DNA of 64,000 nucleotides. It comes from DASZUK01 sp035547695 (GTDB lineage Bacteria; Actinomycetota; Acidimicrobiia; Acidimicrobiales; RAAP-2). The notes under the pieces were generated by a model that had not been told where the DNA came from, searched no databases, and saw only the letters and a list, made by a program, of their open reading frames with translations. The DNA lies in the NCBI GenBank assembly GCA_035547695.1, contig DASZUK010000039.1:62001-126000 (forward strand), given 5' to 3'. The translations under genes and the position numbers were made by a program. Positions within the stretch are counted from its first letter, which is position 1. Each line of letters begins with the position of its first letter. Below, one piece after another: positions 26,241 to 33,953 of this stretch.

Positions 26241-26594
26241 ATGGACGAGCGGGCGAACGCCGGCATGGCAGGGACCTGGCACAGCGATCTCGGGTCCGAG
26301 CTGCACCTCGAGCTGGACGGGGACCGGCTGGCCGGCACCTACCACTCGGCCATCGGCTGCGAATGCCGCGAGCACCCGGTGACCGGGTTCTGCAACTGGT
26401 CGTCCTCCGGCGACGCCGCCACGCTGGCCTTCGTCGTGCCGTGGCCGGTGACCCGGTCGGTCACCACCTGGGCCGGCCGCTACGACAGCCGTACCGACAC
26501 CATCTCGGCGCTGTGGCTGCTCGCCACCGAGGCCCCCGCCGCCGAGGCCTGGCGGTCCACCACCGTGGGGCACGACGCGTTCCACCGTGCGTGA
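26241..26594 (+). CDS. Avidin/streptavidin-family biotin-binding protein
   Basis: 117 residues from ATG 26241 behind GAGAGGA. It aligns to streptavidin end to end: GTWHSDLGS (11-19), GTYHSAIG (32-39), SVTTWAGRY (73-81), ISALWLL (88-94), EAWRSTTVGHDAF (102-114). Residues equivalent to streptavidin contacts are kept: Leu17, Ser19, Tyr34, Ser36, Trp68, Ser73, Thr75, Trp77, Trp92, Leu94, Trp104 and Asp112. Asn23 of streptavidin is Ser15 here. Cys40, Cys42 and Cys51 flank the 3-4 loop. No signal peptide is visible, unlike most avidins, so it may be cytoplasmic. Box I lies upstream. Biotin binding is predicted, not shown. Confidence 0.85.
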   Translation: MDERANAGMAGTWHSDLGSELHLELDGDRLAGTYHSAIGCECREHPVTGFCNWSSSGDAATLAFVVPWPVTRSVTTWAGRYDSRTDTISALWLLATEAPAAEAWRSTTVGHDAFHRA

Positions 26595-26601
26595 CAGCGG
26601 T

Positions 26602-26688
26602 GGGGCGTGGGCGTGAGCGGCGGTGGGGCGTGACGGGACGATGGAGCGTAAAACGGCGGTGGGTGTGAACGGCGGTGGGACGTGACGG
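26602..26688. repeat. Degenerate GGCGGTGGG(A/G)CGTGA repeats
   Basis: Four to five imperfect copies of a GCGGTGGGGCGTGA-like unit directly after the avidin stop codon. No coding sense is visible. Confidence 0.5.
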
Positions 26689-26696
26689 CGCGCGTG

Positions 26697-27010
26697 AAGG
26701 GCGCCCGTCCCACCATCCGGGGAATCGAGCGCCCTTGCTCTGTTGGTGCTTTGGATCGGGTCCACCGGGAACCGCGTCGCCGAGTCTTACGGGCCCCTTG
26801 CCTTTGCAACGTCTCCTCCCGGCACCCCTGCGCACCGGGGAGACCGCTTGCCACTTGTACAGCGGCGACGCCCCGTCCGACCGGCTTCTGACCGACAACC
26901 GACCGGGCGGCCGGCTTACCGACCTCTTCCCTTGTCCTCTCTGGTCACTCCCGATCACCTCCTGCGAACCCTCCGGGCCCCCTTTCCGGAACCCTTTCGG
27001 TTCACTTCGT
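26697..27010 (-). ncRNA. Putative structured RNA, non-coding stretch
   Basis: About 300 bases without a credible gene, lower in GC than its neighbours and purine-rich on the minus strand. Visible pairings: a 10-bp stem with a 2-base bulge (GTCTCC-tc-CCGG 26811-26822 with CCGGGGAGAC 26835-26844), TTGC/GCAA at 26798-26809, TCCGG/CCGGA near 26975-26990, and AAGGGCGC/GCGCCCTT (26697-26704 with 26729-26736) closing the 3' end of a minus-strand transcript. The strand is chosen from the purine bias and this end stem. The layout reminds me of transposon-associated RNAs such as HEARO/omega RNA without the nuclease gene, but I cannot confirm a family. Confidence 0.35.
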
Positions 27011-27025
27011 ACAACGCCACCGGGG

Positions 27026-27104
27026 GGGCGGTTGTTCCCGCCAGGGCGGTTGTTCCCGGGCGGTTGTTCCAGGGCGGTCGTTCCCGCCAGGGCGGTTGTT
27101 CCCG
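27026..27104. repeat. Tandem GGGCGGTTGTTCCCG repeats
   Basis: Five copies of a 12-15 base unit (GGCGGTTGTTCCCG, one with GGTCG) spaced 13-19 bases, ending just after the GAPDH stop codon. On the minus strand they lie between gap and the structured region. Confidence 0.75.
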
Positions 27105-27122
27105 GCAGGGCCGGCCCGGCGC

Positions 27123-28127
27123 TCAGCCGGCACCGACCATCGCCGCCAGCTCGGCCAGGCGGCAGGCGTAGCCGAACTCGTTGTCGTACCAGCCGAGCAC
27201 CTTGACGACCCGGCCGTCGGACATCACGAGGGGGAGGTCCACGACGCACGACGCCGGCGAGCCGACGACGTCCGACGACACGAACGGCGCGACCGAGGCC
27301 ACCAGCCGGCCGGCCAGCGGGCCGGAGGCGGCGGCCTGGCGGAACGCCTCCCGGACCTGCTCGGCGGTGGCGCCGTGGGCGAGCACCGCCACCAGGTCGG
27401 TGATCGAGCCGTCCGGCACCGGCACCCGCAGGGCGAGGCCGTCGAGGCGCCCGGCCAGGTGCGGGAGCACCTCGCCGATGGCCTTCGCCGCACCGGTGGT
27501 GGTCGGCACGATGTTGGCGCCGGCCGCCCTGGCCCGCCGCGGGTCCTTGTGGACGGCGTCCACCAGGCGCTGGTCGGCGGTGTAGGCGTGGACCGTGGTG
27601 ACGAACCCCTCGGTGATCCCGAAGGCGTCGTCCAGCACCTTGGCCATGGGCGCCAGGCAGTTGGTGGTGCACGACGCCCCGGACACCACCCAGTGGCGGG
27701 ACGGGTCGTACGCGGCCTCGTTGACCCCCATGGCGATGGTGGCGTCGGCGTCCCGGCACGGAGCCGAGACGACGACCCGGGGGGCCCCGCCCTCGAGGTG
27801 CCGTGCCGCCGCGTCCTTGGACGTGCACCGGCCCGTCGCCTCGACGACGACGTCCACCCCGAGGTCGTTCCAGGGAAGGTCGCCCACCTCGGGCAGGCTG
27901 ATCAGCCGGATCATCCGGTCGCCCACCGCCAGCTCACCGCCGGCCAGGGAGACGGCGGCGGGGAAGGCGCCGTGGACGGTGTCGCGGGCCAGCAGGTCGG
28001 CGAGGATCTCCGGGGGGCCGAGGTCGTTGACGGCGACGACGTCGACGTCCGCCGCGCCCAGGGCCACCGCCCGGAGGAAGGCGCGGCCGGTGCGCCCGAA
28101 GCCGTTGAGGCCGACACGAACGGTCAT
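27123..28127 (-). CDS. gap: Glyceraldehyde-3-phosphate dehydrogenase
   Basis: 334 residues, standard length. ATG 28127 follows CAAGGAGGGCACC. NAD site VGLNGFGRTGRAFLRA, with VAVNDL whose Asp favours NAD over NADP. Catalytic Cys lies in SGASCTTNCLAP (~151) and His in TTVHAYTADQ (~175); WYDNEFGYACR closes the protein. Divergent DosR-like boxes sit 120-140 bases upstream. A dedicated GAPDH inside the stress island fits glycolytic flux in the absence of respiration. It may be a second copy in the genome, which cannot be judged here. Confidence 0.93.
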   Translation of the reverse strand: MTVRVGLNGFGRTGRAFLRAVALGAADVDVVAVNDLGPPEILADLLARDTVHGAFPAAVSLAGGELAVGDRMIRLISLPEVGDLPWNDLGVDVVVEATGRCTSKDAAARHLEGGAPRVVVSAPCRDADATIAMGVNEAAYDPSRHWVVSGASCTTNCLAPMAKVLDDAFGITEGFVTTVHAYTADQRLVDAVHKDPRRARAAGANIVPTTTGAAKAIGEVLPHLAGRLDGLALRVPVPDGSITDLVAVLAHGATAEQVREAFRQAAASGPLAGRLVASVAPFVSSDVVGSPASCVVDLPLVMSDGRVVKVLGWYDNEFGYACRLAELAAMVGAG

Positions 28128-28246
28128 GGTGCCCTCCTTGCCGCGGCCGGGGACGGGTGCGGCTCCACCCGGCGTGACCGCTGTCCGGAGCGACGCCGTT
28201 CGACGTCGCGGTCGCCCTCCAGCATGCCGGCGGCCCCGGTGCGGCC

Positions 28247-28264
28247 GGTAGGGCCGTAGGTCAC
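28247..28264 (-). promoter_or_regulatory. DosR-like box J (gap)
   Basis: Minus-strand GTGACCTACGGCCCTACC, 120 bases before the gap start. Confidence 0.5.
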
Positions 28265-28267
28265 CAA

Positions 28268-28285
28268 TGGACGTTCGTCCCTACC
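28268..28285 (+). promoter_or_regulatory. DosR-like box K
   Basis: TGGACGTTCGTCCCTACC, 80 bases before the small gene at 28366 and three bases from box J. Confidence 0.6.
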
Positions 28286-28365
28286 GCCGCCGGCCGCCGG
28301 CGGGCGACGATTGGTCCAACGACGACGAACGGTCCGACGAGGACGACGAGCGAGAGGGGCCCGAC

Positions 28366-28860
28366 ATGTGGCGTCCTGGACGGAGGAACGCGCCAGGTGA
28401 CGACGGCCATCCGGTGGCCGAGGCGGCCCGCCTGCTGGACGGTCGTGCCGGCGAGGCCGGCACCGATAGCTGGGCCCCGGGGTGGGTGGCCGTGAACGTG
28501 CTCGCCCACGCCGACGTGGTCCGGCTCCAGGAGCTGGCCGCGGAGTGCGGGCGGCGCGGGTGGACACCCAGCACGGAGTGGCTGGGCCGGCTGGCCGCCG
28601 AGATGCTCCGGATCGCCCCGACCGAGCCGGAGCTGGTCACGCTCCAGCGGGAGGTGCTGGTCCCGCTCGAACTGCAGCTCCTCGACGACCGGATCGCCCT
28701 GCCACCGACCCGCAAGCACCTGTTCGACCTCATTCTCGACGGGCTCGACGGCCGGCCCGGCGGCGGTCGAGCCGCGTCCGGACCGCCCGGGGATGCCGGC
28801 CACCGCCACCGGCAGGACCGGCGGCTGCCGGGCCACCGCCGCGGGAAGCGCCCGGACTGA
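28366..28860 (+). CDS. Hypothetical protein
   Basis: 164 residues. ATG 28366 follows GAGAGGGG; an earlier ATG at 28267 would place the box inside the gene and is rejected. Core PGWVAVNVLAHADVVRLQELAAECGRRGW (~48-75) and LQREVLVPLELQLLDDRI look like an amphipathic helical protein; the C-terminus is Arg/Gly/His-rich. No family recognised. The box K position makes it a candidate regulon gene. Confidence 0.55.
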   Translation: MWRPGRRNAPGDDGHPVAEAARLLDGRAGEAGTDSWAPGWVAVNVLAHADVVRLQELAAECGRRGWTPSTEWLGRLAAEMLRIAPTEPELVTLQREVLVPLELQLLDDRIALPPTRKHLFDLILDGLDGRPGGGRAASGPPGDAGHRHRQDRRLPGHRRGKRPD

Positions 28861-28912
28861 CCCTCCTGCCCTCCTGCCCCCGTTCCCTCGCTGCCGGTCC
28901 GGTGCCGCCGGC

Positions 28913-29000
28913 GCACCGGCGCACAGCCGCACAGCCGCACCGGCGCACTGGCGGGACCGTCGGACCGGCGCACCGGCGCACCGGCGGGACCGTCGGACCG
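28913..29000 (+). repeat. GCACCGGCG-type repeats
   Basis: Imperfect repeats of CCGGCGCACCGGCGCAC and GGCGGGACCGTCGGACC (two copies each) fill the gap between the hypothetical gene and box L. Confidence 0.7.
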
Positions 29001-29006
29001 TGGTCG

Positions 29007-29026
29007 AAGGGACCTTCGTCCCTATC
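29007..29026 (+). promoter_or_regulatory. DosR-like box L (antiporter gene)
   Basis: AAGGGACCTTCGTCCCTATC, a near-perfect inverted repeat (GGGAC..GTCCC), 80 bases before the APC transporter ATG. Confidence 0.7.
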
Positions 29027-29105
29027 CCGCCGGTCGGGGCGGTCTCCATAGTGGCGGGGTGGGAGCCGCCGGCCGTCGCCCGGTGGCCTGGGGAAGGAGT
29101 GGTCA

Positions 29106-30569
29106 ATGTCCATCGTCACGAGCAGCCGGCCCGAATCGCCCGGGGTGCCCGACCCCTCGTTGTCCCCCCGTAACCAGGAAAAGGCCCGGACCCTGGGCCT
29201 CACCTCGGCCACCGGGCTGGTCATCGGCAGCATCGTGGGCACCGGGGTGTTCACCATGCCGGCCGTCATGGCCGGGGCGGGGACCATGTCGCTGTTCGTG
29301 CTGGGGGCCATCGCCATCGGGGCCCTCCTCCTCGGCGTCTTGTTCGGCCAACTGACCAAGCGGGTGCCCAACAGCGACGGCGGGGTCTACGCCTACTCCC
29401 GGCACGAGTTCGGGGACTTCGCCGGCTACCTGGTGGGCTGGTGCTACTGGATCCAGTCCTGGGCCGGCAACGCCGCCATCGTGTCCTCGTGGGTGTTCTA
29501 CGTCGACGCCCTGTTCAACATCAACCCGACGGGCATCGCCAACTGGGGGATCGCCATGTTCGGGCTGTGGGTGCCGGCCATCATCAACCTGGTCGGCGTC
29601 CGCCAGATGGCCTGGTTCCAGAACCTGACGGTGATCTTGAAGTTCCTCCCCCTCCTGTTCGTGGGGGTGGTCGGCTGGTTCTTCGTGAAGGCGGCCAACT
29701 TCGGCCCCTTCAACGCCTCGGGGGGCAGCCTGTACTCGGCCATCGGCATCGCCGCCGGGGTGGCCCTGTTCAGCTTCATCGGGGTGGAGGCGGCCGCCAT
29801 CACCGCCAAGCGGGTCCGCAACCCCCGGGTCAACGTGGGGCGGGCCTCGATCATCGGCACCGCCGCCAGCGCCATCCTGTACCTGCTGGTGTCCGGGGCG
29901 GTGATGGGGCTGGTGTCCCACCATGCCCTGGTGACAAACGGCTCCCCGTTCGTCGACGCCTTCGAGAGCATCTTCTCCCAGAACGCCTGGGCCGGCAAGC
30001 TGGTGGCCGCCCTGGCCGTGGCCTCGGGCATCGGGGCCCTCAACGGCTGGACCCTGATCGTCACCGAGACCTCCCGGGCGGTGGCCAAAGACGACCTGTT
30101 CCCCCGGCCCTTCGCCTGGGCCGACCGCAAGGACACCGCCTGGTTCGGCATCCTGGTGGGCACCGCCCTACCGTCGCTGCTGATGCTGTGGCGCTACACC
30201 ACCAGCTCGGGGCTGACCGTCTTCACCTACCTGGTCGACCTCACCGTGGTGACCGTCGCCATCCCCTACTTCTTCTCGGCCATCGCCCAGCTCACCTTCC
30301 TCGTCTCCCGCCGCCGCCGGGTCCAGGGCTGGGCACTGGCCCGGGACCTCTTCGTGGCCGGGGTGAGCGTCCTGTTCTCCATGTGGGTGACCTTCGCCGC
30401 CGGCTACCAGGTCGTCTACCAGGCGCTCGTGGTGCTGCTGGTCGGCCTGGTCATCTACGCCTTCTTGAACGCCCGTCGCGAGCGCCTCGGCGAGGCCCCC
30501 GAGCCCGTCGACAACCCCCCGGACCTCGACCAGCCCGAGCAGCCGGTCGAGCTGGCCGGGCCGGGCTGA
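29106..30569 (+). CDS. APC-family amino-acid antiporter/permease (ArcD/AdiC-like)
   Basis: 487 residues with about 12 hydrophobic segments. ATG 29106 follows GGGGAAGGAG. N-terminal ATGLVIGSIVGTGVFTMPAV is the APC helix-1 motif (GSxxGxGxF type), GGVYAYSRHEFGDFAGYLVGW follows, and IGVEAAAITAKRVRNP (~225) is typical of basic amino-acid antiporters. A role as arginine:ornithine antiporter feeding arcABC 9 kb away is attractive because both sit behind DosR-like boxes, but substrate specificity is not visible in the sequence. Confidence 0.8.
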   Translation: MSIVTSSRPESPGVPDPSLSPRNQEKARTLGLTSATGLVIGSIVGTGVFTMPAVMAGAGTMSLFVLGAIAIGALLLGVLFGQLTKRVPNSDGGVYAYSRHEFGDFAGYLVGWCYWIQSWAGNAAIVSSWVFYVDALFNINPTGIANWGIAMFGLWVPAIINLVGVRQMAWFQNLTVILKFLPLLFVGVVGWFFVKAANFGPFNASGGSLYSAIGIAAGVALFSFIGVEAAAITAKRVRNPRVNVGRASIIGTAASAILYLLVSGAVMGLVSHHALVTNGSPFVDAFESIFSQNAWAGKLVAALAVASGIGALNGWTLIVTETSRAVAKDDLFPRPFAWADRKDTAWFGILVGTALPSLLMLWRYTTSSGLTVFTYLVDLTVVTVAIPYFFSAIAQLTFLVSRRRRVQGWALARDLFVAGVSVLFSMWVTFAAGYQVVYQALVVLLVGLVIYAFLNARRERLGEAPEPVDNPPDLDQPEQPVELAGPG

Positions 30570-30614
30570 GGAGCCGGTGCGCTCGGGAGGGCGGTCCCGG
30601 CCGGACGGGGTGCC

Positions 30615-31733
30615 ATGACGTTCGTCGGGCTGATCCTGCACAACCTCAGCACCCGGCGGGTGCGGACCGGGCTGACCGCCCTGGCGGTGGCCATCAGCGT
30701 CATGGCGGTGGTGACCCTCGACGTCGTCACCCACAGCCTGGAGAGCTCGGCCGCCGAGGTGCTGTCGCTCGGCAACGCCGACTTCATCGTCGCCCAGAAG
30801 GCCGTCGCCGACGTGCTGACAAGCACCGTCACCGCCGACCAGGTGCAGCGCATCGCCGCCACGCCGGGGGTGAAGAGCGCGGTGGGCGTGCTGGTCGGCG
30901 CCATCCACCTGAACGACACAAACCCGGTGTTCCTCCAGATCGGCGTCGACCCGAGCCAACTGGCCACCTTCGGGGTCCACGTCGTCGCCGGCCACCCCTA
31001 CACCAAGTACGCCCGCCACCAGATCATGCTGGGGTGGCAGGCCGCCCAGAGCCTGGACAAGCACGTCGGCGACCGGCTGAAGGTGGGCACACTCACCTAC
31101 ACCGTCGTCGGCGTCTACTCGATCAACCAGGCCTTCGGGAACACCGCGGCCATGCTCCCGCTGACCACCCTGCAGGCGAACACACGCAAGCCGGGCACCG
31201 TGACCCTGGCGGCGGTCAAGGTCCGTCCCGGCGCCAGCATCCCGGCGGTCGAGGGCCGGATCACCAAGGCCAACCCCAGCCTGGCCACCGTCCGGCTGGC
31301 CAGCCAGTTCGGCCGGGTCGACCGCAACCTCGAGTTCCTGGACGCCGCCCAGACCGGCGCCCAGATCATCGCCCTGGTCATCGGCGTCATTATCGTCATG
31401 AACACCATGCTGCTGTCGTTCGTGGAGCGGATACGGGAGTTCGGCGTCCTCCGGGCCATCGGGTGGTCGAGGGCTCGGCTCCTGGCGCTGGTGATGGGCG
31501 AGGCCCTGATGATCAGCGTCCTCGGTGGGGCGATCGGCGTCGGGCTGGCCTTCGCCCTCACCTCCGGCCTCGAGAACCTCTCGTCCCTCCGCGGCATCCT
31601 GCACGTCCAGTTCGCCGCCGGCACCATCGGGACGGCCCTGTACACCGCGGTGGTCATCGGGGTGCTCGCCGCCCTGTACCCGTCCGTCCGGGCCGCCCTG
31701 CTCCGGCCCGGTGTCGCCCTCCGGCGGGAGTGA
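30615..31733 (+). CDS. ABC transporter permease, FtsX/MacB type
   Basis: 372 residues. N-terminal transmembrane segment (TRRVRTGLTALAVAISVMAVVTLDVV), an extracytoplasmic MacB-PCD-like domain (~45-240), then three helices with the FtsX motif NTMLLSFVERIREFGVLRAIGWSR (~260). Partner ATPase follows five bases after the stop. The substrate is unknown; such systems export peptides or lipids or act on cell-envelope processes. Confidence 0.85.
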   Translation: MTFVGLILHNLSTRRVRTGLTALAVAISVMAVVTLDVVTHSLESSAAEVLSLGNADFIVAQKAVADVLTSTVTADQVQRIAATPGVKSAVGVLVGAIHLNDTNPVFLQIGVDPSQLATFGVHVVAGHPYTKYARHQIMLGWQAAQSLDKHVGDRLKVGTLTYTVVGVYSINQAFGNTAAMLPLTTLQANTRKPGTVTLAAVKVRPGASIPAVEGRITKANPSLATVRLASQFGRVDRNLEFLDAAQTGAQIIALVIGVIIVMNTMLLSFVERIREFGVLRAIGWSRARLLALVMGEALMISVLGGAIGVGLAFALTSGLENLSSLRGILHVQFAAGTIGTALYTAVVIGVLAALYPSVRAALLRPGVALRRE

Positions 31734-31737
31734 CGGG

Positions 31738-32568
31738 ATGGAGCCGATCCTCGAGGCCGACGACGTGCACGTCGAGTACGGCCCGGTGCACGCCCTGGAC
31801 GGCGCCTCCCTGGCCGTCCAGCCGGGCGAGTGGGTCGCCGTCGCCGGGCCGTCCGGGTCCGGCAAGTCGACCCTGCTGCAGTTGTTCGCCGCCCTCGACC
31901 ATCCCACCTCGGGGCAGATCCGGTTCCGCGGGCAGGACCTCGGTGCACGCCGGGTGCTCGACGACTACCGGCGCCGGGACATCGGCCTGGTGTTCCAACT
32001 GCACAACCTCCTGCCCCACCTCGACGCCCAGAGGAACGTGGAGGTCGCCATGTTCGGGACCCACCGCCACCGTGGGGCCCGGCGGCGGGAGGCGGCCGAG
32101 CTGTTGGCCCAGGTCCAGCTCCAGGAGCAGGCCGGCCGGTTCCCGCCGGAGCTGTCCGGCGGCGAGCGCCAGCGGGTGGCCATCGCCCGGGCCCTCGCCA
32201 ACCGGCCCTCGGTGCTGCTCGCCGACGAGCCGACCGGAAACCTCGACCCCGACAGCGTCGCCAACGTCGTCGACGTGTTCCGGCGGCTGCACCGGGAGGG
32301 GCTGACCATCGTGATGGTCACCCACGACCGGCAGGTGGCGGAGGCGGCCGACCGGGTGGTCACCCTCGAACGGGGCCGCATCCTGGAGGCCGGCGGCGGG
32401 GCCGGCGCCGGGCCTGGCGGCGAGGCTGGCGATGGCGACGACGACGGGGCTGGTGACGGGGTTGGCGATGGGACCGAAGCCCGCCACCAGGCGACGCCGG
32501 CGGGCCTGCGCAGCCGCCCGGTAGGGACTTTTGGCCCTTTCGGCGGCCCGCGCCGTTCGGAACACTGA
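31738..32568 (+). CDS. ABC transporter ATP-binding protein
   Basis: 276 residues from ATG 31738. Walker A AGPSGSGKSTL (~40), Q-loop VFQLHNLLPHL, signature LSGGERQRVAIARAL (~140), Walker B VLLADEPTGNLD and His switch MVTHD. Residues after ~220 are a Gly/Asp/Ala-rich tail beyond the ATPase domain, and its last codons contain DosR-like box M. The tail may therefore be loosely constrained. Confidence 0.88.
   Translation: MEPILEADDVHVEYGPVHALDGASLAVQPGEWVAVAGPSGSGKSTLLQLFAALDHPTSGQIRFRGQDLGARRVLDDYRRRDIGLVFQLHNLLPHLDAQRNVEVAMFGTHRHRGARRREAAELLAQVQLQEQAGRFPPELSGGERQRVAIARALANRPSVLLADEPTGNLDPDSVANVVDVFRRLHREGLTIVMVTHDRQVAEAADRVVTLERGRILEAGGGAGAGPGGEAGDGDDDGAGDGVGDGTEARHQATPAGLRSRPVGTFGPFGGPRRSEH
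32521..32540 (+). promoter_or_regulatory. DosR-like box M
   Basis: GTAGGGACTTTTGGCCCTTT, inside the 3' end of the ABC ATPase gene and 55 bases before the start at 32594. Confidence 0.6.
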
Positions 32569-32593
32569 TGACGACGACGAAACGGAGCCGACG

Positions 32594-33259
32594 ATGAGCG
32601 ATCAGGAGAAGACGACAGGCGACGGGGCGGCGGCGACCGCCAGCCCGGTGAGGACCTTCATGTGGCAGTTCGAGCGGCTCCTGGACACCTGGCGGGGGCT
32701 GGTCGACGAGCTGCTGGTCCGGGCGGACCTGGCGTCCATGGAGGCCCGGACAGAGCTCCGCGCCGGGCGGGCCACGGCGGAGAACGCCTACCTGGCCGCC
32801 AAGTCCGGGGTCAGCGACGCCCTGGCCGACGGGAAGGACTGGAGCGGGTCGGTGCGCCAGAACGTCGAAGGGCTCGTCTCCGACCTCGACCGGGCCTACA
32901 ACAACGCCGTCCAGGTCATCCGGCGGGCGGCGGGCACCGGGCAGCGCGGCGGGCCGTCGGCTCCCGCTGCCGCGGGCGGGACGTCCGCTCCGGCTGCCGC
33001 GGGCGGGCCGTCCGGGGGCCCGACGTCCGTTCCCGTGGCGAGGGAGGAGCCGGCCCTGAACGTCGAGCTGTCCGACGCCGAGGTCACCGTGCTGCGCTCG
33101 GTGCTCGACGAGACGCTCGGCGACATGAGCTCGGAGATCGCCGACACCGACAACCCGGCGTTCCGGGAGGCGCTCGAGCTCCGGCGGGACCTGCTCCGCG
33201 GGGTCCGCTCCGCGCTGACGGGACTGGGCCAGGGCGCCGGTCCGACGAAGGTGGAGTGA
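32594..33259 (+). CDS. Hypothetical coiled protein
   Basis: 221 residues from ATG 32594 (GGAGCC ten bases upstream). Helical N-terminal half (FMWQFERLLDTWRGLVDELLVRADLAS...RATAENAYLAAKSGV), a Gly/Pro/Ala spacer (residues ~117-150) and a C-terminal helical segment (ELSDAEVTVLRSVLDETLGDMSSEI, ALELRRDLLRGVRSAL). No family recognised. Box M is upstream. Confidence 0.65.
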   Translation: MSDQEKTTGDGAAATASPVRTFMWQFERLLDTWRGLVDELLVRADLASMEARTELRAGRATAENAYLAAKSGVSDALADGKDWSGSVRQNVEGLVSDLDRAYNNAVQVIRRAAGTGQRGGPSAPAAAGGTSAPAAAGGPSGGPTSVPVAREEPALNVELSDAEVTVLRSVLDETLGDMSSEIADTDNPAFREALELRRDLLRGVRSALTGLGQGAGPTKVE

Positions 33260-33307
33260 CCGCCGGCAGGATGCCCGGCGGGGATCACAGGATGGTTGGA
33301 CGGCCCG

Positions 33308-33769
33308 ATGCGTCGCGACGGTGACGACGACCCGGTCGGCCCGCCCGGCGGCTGCCCGCCGCTGTCGATGTGCCTGGTCGAGGACCACGAGGAGGTCCGG
33401 ACCCAGCTCACCGACCTGCTGAACGCCAACGGGTGCGACGTGGTGGCCTCGGCCGGCACCGTTTCCTCGGGCGAGCAGTTGGTGGTGGAGCTCCATCCCC
33501 AGGTCGCCGTCGTCGACGGGCGGCTGCCCGACGGCGAGGGCCTCGCCCTGTGCGCGAGGTTGCGATCGGTGGCGCCCGACGTGCCACTGATCCTCTACAC
33601 CGCCCAGATCTCCGCCGAGGAGGAGCGGGTCGCCCGCCTGCTCGGCGTCGCCGCGGTCGTGTTGAAGAGCCTCAGGATGGGTGAGCTGCTCGACGCGGTC
33701 CGCTGCCACGCACGCCGCGACGTGGGCGAGCGCGATGTGGGTGAGGAGGAGAACTGGTCGACGTCCTGA
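33308..33769 (+). CDS. Receiver-only response regulator
   Basis: 154 residues. ATG 33308 is tentative (weak ribosome site). A REC domain fills ~18-135: acidic pair in CLVEDHEEVR, phosphoacceptor Asp in AVVDGRLPDGEGLALC, Thr in LYTAQIS, and Lys in VVLKSLRMGEL. The sequence resembles the receiver of DevR/NarL proteins, but no LuxR helix-turn-helix follows; only a charged tail of about 20 residues. It may relay or sequester phosphate, or work with the kinase at 36543. It cannot be the box-binding factor. Confidence 0.8.
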   Translation: MRRDGDDDPVGPPGGCPPLSMCLVEDHEEVRTQLTDLLNANGCDVVASAGTVSSGEQLVVELHPQVAVVDGRLPDGEGLALCARLRSVAPDVPLILYTAQISAEEERVARLLGVAAVVLKSLRMGELLDAVRCHARRDVGERDVGEEENWSTS

Positions 33770-33824
33770 GCCGAACTGTCCTGAACCGAACTGTCCTGAG
33801 CCGGACTGTCCTGAGCCGAACTTG
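33765..33824 (+). repeat. 15-bp tandem repeat between response regulator and hsp20
   Basis: Four head-to-tail copies of CCTGAGCCGAACTGT with one or two changes per copy. The first copy supplies the regulator's TGA and the last runs into box N. Confidence 0.9.
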
Positions 33825-33840
33825 GGACCTTCGACTCTCG
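33822..33840 (+). promoter_or_regulatory. DosR-like box N (hsp20)
   Basis: TTGGGACCTTCGACTCTCG, 115 bases before the Hsp20 start. The right arm is weaker (ACTCT). Confidence 0.5.
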
Positions 33841-33953
33841 TCCGGCGGGCGGTGCCGAGGCAGGGTGGAGGTGACGGCGGCCCGGTTTCGCTGTCCGCCG
33901 TCGAGGGCAACGCGAGACCACGGAGGCCACAGCGCCGACGGAAGGGAGATGGC

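Noticed and set aside
26697..27010. Group II intron, RNase P RNA or tmRNA
   Set aside because: No domain V hairpin, no conserved RNase P core sequence and no tRNA-like ends with tag reading frame could be found on either strand.
26461..27828. Minus-strand frame containing YKWQAVSP...GGPDPKHQQSKGA, considered as an intron-encoded or transposon protein
   Set aside because: It runs antisense or out of frame through gap and the avidin gene, has no reverse transcriptase or nuclease motif, and coincides with strong stem-loops. Non-coding RNA is the better reading.
33308..33769. Full DevR/NarL response regulator
   Set aside because: Only the receiver domain is present; the frame stops in the 15-bp repeat and no helix-turn-helix is found in any frame downstream.
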